Shown here: one piece after another, positions 35,595 through 48,600 of the stretch
How positions within the stretch are numbered: the first letter of the stretch is position 1
Layout: each line of letters opens with the position of its first letter
Assembly (NCBI GenBank): GCA_018894105.1
Contig: CM032123.1
Location: 3,039,001-3,103,000, forward strand
Direction: 5' to 3'
Source: Jacaranda mimosifolia
Taxonomy: Eukaryota; Streptophyta; Magnoliopsida; Lamiales; Bignoniaceae
DNA: 64,000 bases
Program-made: the position numbers and the translations under genes
The notes under the pieces: model-generated
Seen by the model: only the letters and a program-made list of their open reading frames with translations
What the model was told of the DNA's origin: nothing
The model's database searches: none

Positions 35595-36976
35595 CTACAG
35601 TAGAAAATTGAGGAAATATGCAAGAAAATGTAATTATTTTAGGGAGTTTTTTAAAAGAAATAATGTGCCAACTATAACAAGACAAATGAAACTTTTTGGT
35701 GCCTAGGTTTCCGTGATGTTATTATCATAATTAATTATTACATATTTTCATAGAATCTTATCTTATATATATTCAAAACGATAAGGTGGATTTCATATGA
35801 CATGTCGGCATCATACCATGAAAGATAAAAGAGCATAATGTCTTCCTCCAACTTCAGTTCACATGCATTTCATCTGCCATAATTTTTTTTTCTAAGGGTG
35901 GTAGCGGATTTATTTTACCACTATTTCCTCATCTGACCATCTATCATTATTCAAAACTACATACTTTTGAAAAAAAAAAAAATTATTTAATGTGATTTAT
36001 CGTCCTTTCAGGACACGACGTTTTTTTTCCAATTAGATGGTACATTCAGTTATTCTTTGATTCTTCGTCAATCATGTCGACTAAAGCAATGCGAAGAATT
36101 CAAAGTTGGAAAAGCAAAGGGCATGTGATGGAATTTGGGAAAGTTGGTACGATCAAATGTCTTCATCTAAGCAACGTACTATTGTTTTGAAACATGGGTA
36201 TTTAATTTATTGATATAAACAAAATAGAACTTCTAAATATTAAAAAAAATATTTAATTGTTATTGTTGTCTATAGTAAATAATAAATTTTCTTTTTTTAT
36301 AGGAGGGATTTCAGACTAACACGGTTTGTGCACTTTATTATTCTATAATTCATGAAAAGAATAAAATAATAATATTAGAGATAAAATATTAAGTAATAAT
36401 TTAAAATTTTAACAATGATAATAATTATAGTTAAGTTATTAAAATTAACAATTAATAGCACATATTTTATGTAAAAACTATCGCCAAAATTAGTACGAAA
36501 TAAATAGTCAATAAATATATGCCTCAATCTTGTTTGGGTAGAAACTAAGAAATATCATGTTATATTATTGAAACACCCTACTTTTTGACTTTTTTTGGGT
36601 TATATATAGGTGAAAAAATAGAATAAGATAATAAATTTCTAGTCGAGTAAACTATTTATAAATGATTACCCAAAGTTACGAGTGACAATATTGAATAATT
36701 AAAACATTAAGATATATTTAATTGAAATTCACCTAGCTAGGGACAGCCCCACATCTTGCAAGTTCTAGAGGAAACAATAAAATGTTTGACCATCTTTTTC
36801 ATTTCTTTTTTTCTCAGGGTCAGATTTTGACCATATTTAAATTTAGAATTTCACATTATTTTATCAGAGCTACCCAAGTCCCAAGGCCTCTATGAAATAA
36901 TGCCCACATTAATAAATTGAGATTTTTCTGCTACTTGTGATTGTGTACTTCCCATGTCCCAAATCCTAGGCAAAAC

Positions 36977-37479
36977 TTGCCCGTTTGATTTCATTTTCAC
37001 AACCCATTTTTATTTTTATTTGAAAATAAAAATTAAAAACTATTACTATCTGCACTATTTTTTTAAATATTTTCATTATTAAAATATTTTTTATTATATT
37101 TTCTTTTCATTTTTATCCATTTTTCAACCCTTATCGTTACCTTAATCATTTTTTATCTTCATAATACTTCTCACACACCATTTACCACAAAAATATTAAA
37201 AATTCAAATCAAAATTATAATATTATTTTTTTAAACAATCACACATCACATCATCAATTAAAATTCAAAAACTATACAAATTTTAATACAAAAATATATA
37301 ACATCCAAATGCATCTTATTTTTATACCTATATAAACCTATATAAATCTATAATTTTCTACAACTATCCAAATAAAACTCATTTTCAAATTCAACTATTC
37401 TAACTAATTTTTCTCTCTCTATTTTCACTTGAAAATGAAAATGGCCCATGAAAATGAATCCAATCAAGTGTCCATGTTA
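36977..37479. mobile_element. MITE-like element, copy G
   Basis: Begins TTGCCCGTTTGATTTCATTT and ends GAAAATGAATCCAATCAAGT with GAAAATGGCCCATGAAAATG just inside. Related to copies E and F. Confidence 0.5.
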
Positions 37480-37689
37480 TATATTGATAAGTTAATTTGA
37501 TTATTTTTGTGAGTGTAATAAAATTTAGTTAAATATTTAAATACAATGATATTATTTTAAAAGAAATTGAATCTTCATAAAAACACTAAAAATAAGTTAA
37601 ATAATGCGAGGCTTGTCCTGTTTGTAAAAATAAATAAATAAACAAAATACGGGGAGTCTTAATTCCTCTTAGTTCTCACAATTCGTGAT

Positions 37690-38022
37690 TAGAGGTGGGT
37701 GTTTGGATCGGGTAATTCGAGTAACGATCTAATCCGATCGGTCGATTTTTTTATTTAAAAAATATGGATCGAGTATCCAATACTCAAATAAAATACCCAA
37801 CCCGATATCTAATATTTATATTATTTCTTTTTAGATAATATTTATATATATATTTTTTAAAAATCACATAGAATACCCAAACCCGAAATAGTCGGGTACC
37901 CGAAGTGTGCGGTACCCAACAATTTTAGTCTATGTCGAATAGCTAAAATTGCTACCCAAAAAATTGGATACCCAATCCAAACTACACAAATCCGACCTAC
38001 TCAATCCGAACGCTCACCCCTA
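37690..38022. mobile_element. hAT-like non-autonomous element 3
   Basis: 333 bp. Start TAGAGGTGGGTGTTTGGATC; end ATCCGAACGCTCACCCCTA, which read in reverse complement is TAGGGGTGAGCGTTCGGAT. Flanks TTCGTGAT and CTCATGAT agree at six of eight positions. Confidence 0.6.
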
Positions 38023-38712
38023 CTCATGATGAAGTACTCTCTCATAAATTTCCTTTATTGTTACCTCCATTTTTTAGTGAATCAAGATGGTTATTATTAC
38101 TACTAGTGTTACTACTTAACTTTAATCGTGGGTTTCCGCCTATTTAAGGACACTGGACCCCAAACCCATCTTTCAGCCCAAAACTTAATATCTTCACATC
38201 ATCTTTTGGAGGCCCAATAGCCCAAGCCACTTTCATCACTTCATACTTCTCCTTTACTAATATTTGATTTTCTTGAAACAACGACCCAACTAATAATGCT
38301 AAGACTCCATTTTCTTGAATTATTTGAATAAAATAAAATTTATAACATATTGATAATGATAATTTCATAATTAATATAATTAATATTAAAAAAATTATTA
38401 AATATTAAAATAAATCGAAACTTCCTACATTTTTCAAGAAAATATATAAGACACTAACATTTTATCCATAAATTTATAATATTTTTTTATAAAAAATGTG
38501 CCATATACTTTTTGAAATCTTACGAGCACTCAACCGCACATCCCAGAATCAATCTGTTAATAACTTATAATTCCGAACAAAACAAAAATAGAGAATCCAT
38601 AATAGCGTACATATGAAAACACAAAAAATTACAAGCAAGCATAAGTTCTTAATTTAATTTAAGACCTAAGTTGTTCATACTAAATTTAAAAGACATTATG
38701 GGACAGAAATTT

Positions 38713-41413
38713 CTATTCAAGCAAAGCAAATGTGGTTAGGTCTGATCCTCCTCCGCCATTAATGTGGTGATTAGGGGGGAGGCGTAGAGCGATAATCCGA
38801 GGCCCTCCATTTGGAAATCCAAGAACAGAATTATAATCACCTTCATTTTCAACTAATCCATAGTGTGGATCTTCCTGTCTTGCATCCTATGCAAAATAAA
38901 AATAAAAAAAATGAAAAAAGAATCATAATATTAAAAATTAAAAGAAAAAAATCGATTAAACTTTTTATTAAAGAAAAATTCTTACAAATTCAAGAACTAG
39001 GTTCCTGTGTATTTCTTCAACATTCCTTAACTGCAAATTATTATAAGTAAAAGAAAAGGCTAAATTAAATAAATGTAGAAATGGATCGAATTTAGAAATT
39101 AAATTAAAAAAATGCAAGATTTTAACGTAGTTTACCTTTTTCTTGCTGGTATCGATCTGGTTGCCGATGACTTTGTACTAATATGGTTAAAAGAGTTAAA
39201 TTAGTGCAGTTTTCATTTATGGGAAAAAAAAATAAAAAAATTACAACCTCATTCGTGTAAACATAGGTATAATTGAAAAAATCATTAAAAAGTAGGAGGA
39301 AGAAAATTAATTATGGAGGAAATACACAAAATAAACAAAAGAAAAAATATGAAGTACTATGATTTGCATAAGATGTTTAAATTTAAATGTCTACTGTCAC
39401 AAAATAATTTCTCCGATCTCTTTAGTTTTTGACTAACCTAAAATCTTATCTTCTTGATAATTTTAACATTACCAAGGGCCCGCTTGGTTTCATTTTCAAA
39501 GCCTATTTTCATATTTTCTACTATTTCAAAAACAAAACACATTACTTTTTACATATCATCCAACATTATTTTTATTTTTATTTTCAAACCACATTCCCAA
39601 ATAACATATATATTTCCTCTTTCTATTCTATTATTTCTATCACTCTCTACCTACAACATACTAAAACTAGCATAATCATTATTTTTCCAACAATATATCT
39701 AAATACAAATTTATTTTCAACTCATTTCAACTAACTACTTTTCAACATTTTGAACATAATGAAAATAAAAATTGAAAATGAAAATAAAAACAAACAGGAA
39801 ACTTTCAAATCCTAATATTTGTTATACTAGTTCTCATAATATATACAATCCCTGGATGCATAAAATAATTACCATTCATTATTTTGGAAGTATGAGTGGG
39901 GGGAAAAGTGGACTTAGATTGTATTAGTAGACGAAAGGAATTAATAGAGATAATAGAAAAATTATACTATAACCCGTTATTCCAAATGTGGTAAAAAAAT
40001 CTTAAAGCTAATCCATAAACTATTGAAATTTATCATTTATAAAAATATTATTAATAAATTAAATTTTAGTGTATTTATGTAAGAATATCATTATTTATGT
40101 GAACATAAAATTCCGTTCTTTTCTATATAGTACTAGTTATTGTGGCTCACGTCCCTATGTATGTGTATAAAGTAGTCGTTGCATCAGTTATTTTAGAAAT
40201 TAACATGAACAAGAAATTGTAAATATGAGTAGTGAGAAAAAAGTTACGAATAATGAATTTTGGGTGCACGGGAGATCTACAAACTACTTGTGGGGAATTT
40301 TTGACAAATCAAAATTTGAGAATAAATATAATGGATTAGACCTTAGAACCAATATTTGATAAAAATTATTGCGATTTATTGTATGCTCTATGACTCAGAA
40401 TGTTAAGAAAAATATTTTCTTAGCTTCAAGCAATAAATCTTGTGTTTTATATTTCTATTTTTATTTTTTTTCATCTAAGCCCAAGATCCAGACTACTTCC
40501 TCTATGTATCCAGTAAATATCGCTCTTATTAAATAAATAAAATAATAACAGATCTAAGTAATCAGAAATTATCAGTGTTCCCATTGTAGTAATAGTACTA
40601 CCTTAATTTCAACCAACTGCAAACATATATGTAATAACTGGAAACCCTAGACTTTTTAACTCTCGGCAAATTAAAAAAGAAACAAGGGAAGAAATCAAAA
40701 CCTTTCTGTCACGAATCAACCTCAGAGAGTTGTCCATGTCTTCGATAAGATTAACCATTTGTTCGTAGCCCAGATCGTTCAAACTCTCTCCCATCCTTTG
40801 CCTAATATAAACCAGATTAAAATAAACCAAAAAAAAAAATTGAAAAAAAAAGGTAAAAATACACTTCAAAATATTATAATTAATATACATATATATACCT
40901 AATATCCCTCCTCAAATTCCTGTTAACCTCCTTTAGCTTCTTCAAGTGATCTTGCATTTTCTGCATAATTAAAAAAAAAAAAAACTCAAATAAATTATTA
41001 CATAGAGAGAAAAACCATGGTTATGGAAAAAAGCAAAAAAAACCTCATAGTGGGACTGCCAAAGATCAACTCCGACAGCCTTCTGATAGTGATCGAACAT
41101 CTGCTTTGTTCTGACAAAAAAGTTTCAATGTTAAAATGAAGAATCTAATTCAAAAATACAACAAAAAAAGGAAAAATAAATAAATAAATCTGAGGATGTC
41201 TTTTGAAGAGAAAAAAGACACATACGTGGTACTAGGGCTGATGTATTCATGAAGCTTCTGAGTGCTGGAGATCATCAGAATGGAAACCTTAGCATCACAA
41301 AGAACAGTCAGCTCATGAGCTTTCTTGAAGAGCCCATTTCTTCTCTTGGAGTAGGTCACCTGCCTGTTGGTTTGGTTCTCAATTTTCTTGATCTGGATCT
41401 TCCCACGAGCCAT
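38713..41413 (-). CDS. DEF: DEFICIENS/APETALA3 B-class MADS-box protein
   Basis: Seven exons on the minus strand: 41413-41226 (188 bases), 41110-41044 (67), 40960-40899 (62), 40801-40702 (100), 39177-39136 (42), 39030-38986 (45), 38886-38713 (174), giving 225 residues. The lengths are those of AP3/DEF genes as I know them. MADS domain residues 1-58 ([20 protein letters not shown]), then [11 protein letters not shown] region: [66 protein letters not shown] region: [20 protein letters not shown] (PI-derived motif) and terminal [10 protein letters not shown] (euAP3 motif), so it is the euAP3/DEF lineage rather than TM6. DEF partners GLO/PI to specify petals and stamens. Intron 4 (1524 bases) holds a MITE. 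All splice sites are GT-AG. Confidence 0.97.
39476..39798. mobile_element. MITE-like element, GTTTGGTTTTATTTTC family, copy D, in DEF intron 4
   Basis: Begins GGCCCGCTTGGTTTCATTTT and ends GAAAATAAAAACAAACAGG, with an interior matching copies A and B. It lies inside intron 4 of the DEF gene; reading frames here are element translations. Confidence 0.7.
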
Positions 41414-41520
41414 ATTTTTTCTTCAAAAAATCTCTCTAGTTTTCCTGAATATATCTACTAGTTTTGTGAAATGGTGGAGAGATTCTTGAAGATGAGAAAT
41501 GAAAAAGAGATGGGTTTTGA

Positions 41521-41528
41521 TTATAAAG
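41521..41528 (-). promoter_or_regulatory. Possible TATA box of DEF gene
   Basis: CTTTATAA on the gene's sense strand, 108-115 bases before the ATG. Position and sequence fit a TATA element, but the transcription start is not known. I did not find a clean CC(A/T)6GG CArG box in the adjacent few hundred bases. Confidence 0.35.
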
Positions 41529-41904
41529 AGGGTTTGAGGGACCATAGGTTGGACGAAAATGGAAAGGATTACCAAATGGGTGTAAGAGAGTAGCAGATGT
41601 TGATAAAGTAGTTTAAGAATGAGTCTTTTTCTTGTTATCAGTCACCACCGCTGTCCACTTGCACAGAAATTTTCAGTAATGGGGCTTGGGGCCCTCTTCT
41701 TCCCCCATTTAGTTCTAAAGCTTTTTTCCACTATCAAAAGGGAGAACTACCAATTGCTGATCATAGTGGATTTGTGTTGCTTCAATAGAGTTGTGATTTG
41801 ATGGGTGCTTTGGTTTGGTGCAGTTTGACTCTAACAGTACTAGGGTTGGATATTTAGGCACTCTTTTGCTTTAATTTTATTTTATATAAATTTATAGATG
41901 TTAA

Positions 41905-42360
41905 GGACTTGTTTGTTTACAAACTCTCAATTAATTTTTCAACTTCTAAAATTTAAATAAACAAACACTACATATTCCTCAATCTCATTCCTAAAATACA
42001 AAATTTATCATTAAAAAATACCTACTATTCACACTCTAAACAAATTCCCCAAAATTTCAATCAATTGTCTCATCATTACAAATGTATACATATACTACCA
42101 CTCATATAATCTATATATATATACATATATAAATAATTTTAAAATATTCATTTCACCCCACAAACCCAACAAAAAAAGTTATTGATGTGACATCTTGTCC
42201 TCCTCAAAACACAAACAAACAAACAATTTTCTTCCAATTCATTCTCTATTTATCTCCAAAACACAAATAAACAACCATCACATTTTCCAACCCCACTTCC
42301 CAAAATCCATTCTGCCAAATATTTTTGAAAGAATGCCCAAATTCACATCCAAACAAAGCC
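41905..42360. mobile_element. Tourist-like (PIF/Harbinger) MITE 1
   Basis: 456 bp, GGACTTGTTTGTTTACAAAC at the start and CACATCCAAACAAAGCC at the end, flanked by TAA on both sides (41902-41904, 42361-42363), the 3-bp target-site type of PIF/Harbinger MITEs. Homologous to elements at 54468 and 59774. Confidence 0.75.
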
Positions 42361-43614
42361 TAAATGTTCGAATCATGAACCTCATACATCTAAATGAAAA
42401 TATTTCAATCTTTAAGAAATGTGCTTAAAAATTTGACCATGTTCATTGGGAAAATATAATAGAAGTTGGAAGCACATCTAAGGGATTGGTCTTTCGAACC
42501 TGTGATTGTTGATCTTTCAAACTCTGATTTTGTCGAATTATCTTATGTAATGTTCGACACATATTGAGCACACAAAATAATATATTCTAAAATTAAACAG
42601 AAATGAAAAAGGTTTCAGGGTGAGAAAGATATGGCTTCACTATCTAGAAATAGGTTGTTGGCTAAATTTATTTAAATATCTTATAAATTTCTGCATCTTA
42701 TAAAATATTTTTGAAATTTATAAAATACTATATCTTAATTTTAAAATAAGCACTTAAAGTGTTAACAAGATGTTGCAGCTCGTAAAACGTTAATAATGAT
42801 ATTTTTGTAATTAACATAATTAATATTAAAGGAACTTATTGAGATTTTGAAAATACGTTATGAACTCTTTTTTTTATTTTTTATTTATAAGCACTTATAA
42901 GACTCTTACACCTTATTATGGGAGCTCATAAGATCTTTATTTAAAAAATTTATCAAACACTTCATAATATCTAATAAATTCCAAACGTTTTTATAAAATG
43001 TTTTCAGTAGCTTATAAATTCATCAAACCATCCTCTAGATTCACTTTCTCTTCTTTTTAAATTTTATTTTTAAAGTTATTTTCTTCTACTCCCATAATAT
43101 TATATAGGCCATAAATTATTACGAAAAATCTAACATTATAACCAATATAAACATCTTTTTCACTATATTCATGTGACGACTTATTTATTTATTTATGCGT
43201 GCGTATGTCAACCAAAAATTCATAGAGTTTAAATATCAAACCTTACATATATATAAATGTGAGGAGAATATCACAAAATCAACTGACTACTCGGCATATT
43301 CATCCATCTTTTTGTATGTAAAATTTATTTTGATCAATATATTTGAGCATTATTATGATTTAAATGTTTTAAGAATCATAGTATCCCACATTTATATCTT
43401 GTGGTGCCTCTATCATTTCTGTACATCCTAACTTCTATTTTAGCCATCTCACACCCACATCTGTCCTCTTAAGCATCGGGTTAGGGACATAAACTAATAG
43501 CCCACAAATAATTACGAAGGCATGGTAGTGTCTCTACTCAACACCCAGCAACTTTAATACTTGCCCCCCTTCCCCTTAAGCCTCAAAAGTGAAAAGTAGT
43601 AACTTTAAATTTAT

Positions 43615-44268
43615 TAGGGATGTCAAATGGATCGGATATGGATCGAATCAACCATATTTGAATTCGAATACAATTATCAAAATTTATATCCAAATTCGAC
43701 TCGATAAACTATACATTTTTTGTTAGTCAGTACCATATCGAATTTGATGGGTATCCGAAACCCAATTAAAAAATAATGACCCGATTTAATATATATATTT
43801 TTTCTCTCTTGGATTGTATAAAAATATTAAATTTATAAAATAATTTTACATCATATTTGAATTTTTAAAAATATTTTATTATATGTTTAGTCCAAAAGTT
43901 AAATATTGAATACTAAACTCCTATTGTATAGGTGAACTATTATACATTATCATATTTGACATTTTATCGGTATCCTTCTTATTTTTTAAGCTAAAAACTC
44001 ATTATTAATAATATAATATAGACGTTAAAATAGATATTATATAAATATAATATATAAATTTTATTTTAAAATCTTTATTAATATCATATATAAAGTATTA
44101 ATTTAATAATAAATTATTAAAGTTCGAATTTGAATTTTTAATGGATCGAATTGCTTAATTTCATATTCGATCCACTTATTTTGAATTATGAATATTTATA
44201 AATAAATTGAATATTTATTTCAAATTCATATCGAATTCGAATTAAAATTCGATCCGTTAACAGCCCCA
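43615..44268. mobile_element. hAT-like non-autonomous element 4 with perfect 8-bp TSD
   Basis: 654 bp, start TAGGGATGTCAAATGGATCG, end CGATCCGTTAACAGCCCCA (inverted). Both flanks are AAATTTAT (43607-43614 and 44269-44276), an exact 8-bp target-site duplication. No coding capacity. Confidence 0.8.
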
Positions 44269-45645
44269 AAATTTATAACAACGACTTCATTACATTTTTA
44301 AAAAGTTAAGAATGTTGGGCCAATCAAAACACCCAGCCCAATAGGCCAGCCCTTTCAAAATCGTACTTCAAAAGTAATCAGGCCATGGGCAATGAATCTT
44401 GATGGACCAGTAAATCTTTTAAAAATATAAAAAACGTAGCCCAAAAATCAATTATATCTGCATTTTATTTGGGCTTACTTACCTAGACTGTCTCCCCTCC
44501 TAAATAATTAACGTGTGACATGCCTTTTATATTGTAATGGAAATAGAGAAATTGCTAAAGTAGCTGAACAATTCTTTAACTAACTAAAGAAAATTGTCTG
44601 AAAATAGACAATTGATATATTTTTTTTAATTTCTCACGGTCCCTTCATAAGAGACATATTACTTTATTATACTAGAAATTAAAGAAAATTTTCTAACAGA
44701 GGATAAGGAACAAAATATTTATATTTTACATAAAATATTGAAATAATTAATTTTCAATTTATTTCCAACGTTGACGCAATGATGGTATGATTTTTTTTAC
44801 ATTCGCCACGGGCAATATTTTCCATGCAGACACATACTACTTACTATATACAAAGATATCTATACTATTAGTAAAGTATCTAATCCCTTTTTGGTATGTT
44901 TCGTATAATATACCTAAAATGTCCTCTCTCTCTTTTTTTTTTTTTTTTTAATTAGAATTGTCACAGCTACAATTATATAGTAACTGTCATTTAAAATCCA
45001 CATATTCTATACCCGTAATTATCATTTTATCTTAATTTTATTATTATTTATGTAGAAACTCAAATAAATATCAAATGCTATTAAAAATAAATTATTTATT
45101 CTATACTATAAAAATTTTATTGCATGCATCGAATGTGCTCCAATTATTAATTAAAATAATACTTTTAACGTGATTTTCAGTGTGTTGATCAAACTACCAT
45201 ATTCTTTTAGTATAATGCCGGAGAATTATATTAATATTATTACTTCAATCAAAAGAGAGAAAAATGAGTATTTATTAGTGTGACAAGAAATTATTTAATA
45301 AAATTCTAAATTCAAATCACTAACTTGTAAAAGAAAAGATGCGCTTCATATAAAATCCGGTTATTTTTTCAACTATCGGATCCGAACACTCTTTGCCCGA
45401 ATAGAGTAGATCCACCTGCGAGCGCAGAGAAATAACGCACTCTTTATCAAAAAAAAAAAAAAACCTACACAACCTTCTTATCCCACACTCCTGTTGTTAA
45501 AAAATCCCCAATTTGTCACAGATCTAAAAATTGGGTTCACATCACGAATCTCGATTAGGGTTTGTAATTGTTATACTGAATTCAGATCTCTCTAATTCTG
45601 TGTTGTTAGTTTGTGTGGTTATAGTGGGGGAAAAGAATTGTAGAA

Positions 45646-48600
45646 ATGTTGACGAAGTTTGAGACGAAGAGCAATAGAGTGAAAGGTTTGAGCTTTCACA
45701 GCAAGAGGCCATGGATCTTGGCGAGTCTTCACAGCGGTGTGATCCAACTCTGGGATTATCGCATGGGCACTCTCATTGATCGGTTTGACGAGCACGATGG
45801 ACCCGTTCGGGGTGTTCATTTTCATAAGTCGCAGCCGCTTTTTGTTTCTGGAGGTTTGAATTTATTTTATTTTATTTTTTGGGGTTTCTTTGATTTTGTT
45901 ATTGCATTGTGATCTCTGCTTGGTTTAGTATAAATTTATGTTTTGAAGAGTGCTTATCGAGTTTTATGCTTCGGATCTGCTGTTCTGTGTTAATTGCTGG
46001 TGTATGATTGTTGAATGTGCGGAGATTTGCTTGCTTGCGGCATTATTGGATTCTGGAATTTTGATTCACAGTGTTGATTTTATTCTTGTGTAATTTGTTT
46101 AGTGGATTTTGTGATCGCAATTGGTGGGATTATGGTTGTCTCTGATCTGAAACAGTATAATATCACATCATTAGTTTTCTCTCTAAGCTAGGACGTATAA
46201 CTGATTTTATGCTGATTTTACGTTATGTAAAATGTTGTTTTGTGGTACAGAATTTATTTTCTGTGAATTCATTGCCAGTGGAATGTTTTACTTGTGGAGC
46301 TTGATTCAACTTTAGGCAAAGGATTCTTCTTTTCATGTCGAAGCTGCGGAACCTTGACCCCTATTCTTTTCATGATCTTAATTCTTATGCATGCAATCAA
46401 CATTGGCAGAGTTCAATTGTCTCAAGATACATGCTGTACTAAACAAACTCCAATGATTAAAAAATAACGGCATCTCTATTCAGTTCTATTTGTTGATTTC
46501 CTACTGTTAGTTTAATGATTGTATTTGATTCGTATGGGACTCGGGTAGTTTAGTAGAACTTACTTCTGTGAAAACTGTAAAGATTGTTGAATGACCTGTT
46601 ACAATTTATCTAAAAAATTATGTATTTATTATATTTTTAACAGAAAATTTATTGATTTCAGGCAATGTTCCATTAGATACATGCCAACTTTGTTCTTGGA
46701 TTGATATTGAGATGTGTTTTTTGTTTTATGCCAAAATTGGTTTCTGCAGGTGATGACTACAAAATCAAGGTTTGGAATTATAAATTGCACAGATGTCTAT
46801 TTACGCTTCTTGGTCATCTTGATTATATCCGGACAGTTCAATTTCATCATGAGTATCCATGGATAGTAAGTGCTAGTGATGATCAGACAATTAGAATATG
46901 GAATTGGCAATCACGTACTTGCATTTCTGTGTTAACGGGACACAACCATTATGTCATGTGTGCCTTATTTCACCCCAAAGAAGACTTGGTTGTTTCAGCC
47001 TCTTTGGATCAGACTGTTCGTGTTTGGGATATTGGTGCCTTGAGGAAAAAAACAGTATCTCCTGCTGATGACATTCTGCGATTATCTCAAATGAATGCGG
47101 ACTTCTTTGGTGGGGTCGATGCTGTCGTGAAGTATGTTTTGGAAGGCCATGATCGAGGGGTTAACTGGGCTTCTTTCCATCCGACTCTCCCTCTGATTGT
47201 TTCTGGAGCAGATGACCGCCAAGTGAAAATATGGCGCATGAATGGTATGCCAGCTTGATCACTGATTTATTAAGCATCTTCTTGAGATATATTTTTATTT
47301 TTGTTACATGATGGCGGTAGATGCTGGAAAGGTCATATAATGAATGTACATTTTGTGTCTGAATGATATTTTACTTGGATAATGGGAGCACTGCTTTACT
47401 ATCGAAAAAAGGGTATGTCATAATTGTATTTTGAAATCTTCTAGTGTCTATATTACATCGCCCTCCATTTTTGCTCTAGACTGGTGTTGAAGTTTCTGGC
47501 ATTCTGGGACCCCCTTTTTGTCATTTTATATTAGTTCTTAAAAGTTGTATGCTCTGTTTAAGTTTGTGAAAGGAGCTCTAGCTTGTTTAGCTAAAGCAAG
47601 GTTGAGAGAGGGATTTTTAATGATATCTCTTCAATTTAAGAGAGTTACCCTAAGGAGCTTGTTGGAGTGTTTTTTGAATTAGTTGATGCGTAAGCTAAAG
47701 TTTGCTGTCCTTTTACCTTGTGTCTGATGGAAAAGATGTCTGGTACAGGCCTACACATTAGCTATCTGATTTTTTTCTAATTTAGCGGAGGAAATGATGC
47801 CGTAACAGCTTCAATCAAGTTTCTTGGAACTGGGAATTGGAACTTCATTTGTCAGTCAGAAACTTCATGTTCGACCTGACTTATATTCTAGTGATTTTAT
47901 ATTGCTTTCTCTAGTTGCTGAAAACTTCTTCTTTATGAATATTAATGAGTGATATCTGATTTATTTTCTCAGATACAAAGGCTTGGGAGGTGGACACATT
48001 GAGAGGCCACATGAACAATGTTTCTTGTGTCTTGTTCCATGCAAGGCAGGACATCATTGTATCAAATTCAGAAGACAAGAGCATCCGAGTTTGGGATGCT
48101 ACTAAAAGAACTGGCTTGCAGACTTTTCGTAGGGAGCATGACAGGTTCTGGATCCTTGCAGCCCATCCTGAGATGAATCTTCTGGCTGCTGGTCATGACA
48201 GTGGGATGATTGTTTTTAAGCTGGAGAGAGAACGTCCTGCATTTTCTGTCAGTGGTGATTCAGTCTTCTATGTCAAGGACCGGTTTTTACGTGCTTTTGA
48301 GTATTCAACTCAGAAAGATGCTCAGCTGATACCAATCCGTCGTCCTGGTTCTAACAGTTTGAATCAAGGGCCACGAACTCTTTCTTATAGTCCTACTGAG
48401 AATGCTGTTTTGGTTTGCTCAGACGTGGATGGGGGTTCATATGAACTCTATATAGTTCCCAAAGATAGCTATGGCAGAGGCGACACAGTTCAAGAGGCAA
48501 AAAGAGGTATTGGGGGATCAGCAGTTTTTGTGGCTCGAAATAGGTTTGCTGTGCTTGAGAAGAGCACCAACCAAGTCCTGGTCAAGAACCTGAAAAATGA

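Larger units (their letters stand above)
26850..38712. other. Long AT-rich intergenic region
   Basis: About 12 kb with no supportable host gene. It holds MITEs, a LINE relic, hAT-like elements and simple repeats, listed separately. Short reading frames here lack family matches and coding-like composition. Confidence 0.5.
41529..45645. other. Divergent intergenic region between DEF and alpha-COP
   Basis: About 4 kb shared upstream region of two divergently transcribed genes. It holds a Tourist-like element (41905), a SINE-like remnant (~43150-43290, minus) and a hAT-like element (43615). No other gene seen. The last ~150 bases (from ~45500) are probably the alpha-COP 5' UTR. Confidence 0.45.

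Noticed and set aside
39429..39734. 101-codon + strand frame
   Set aside because: Entirely inside DEF intron 4 and MITE copy D.
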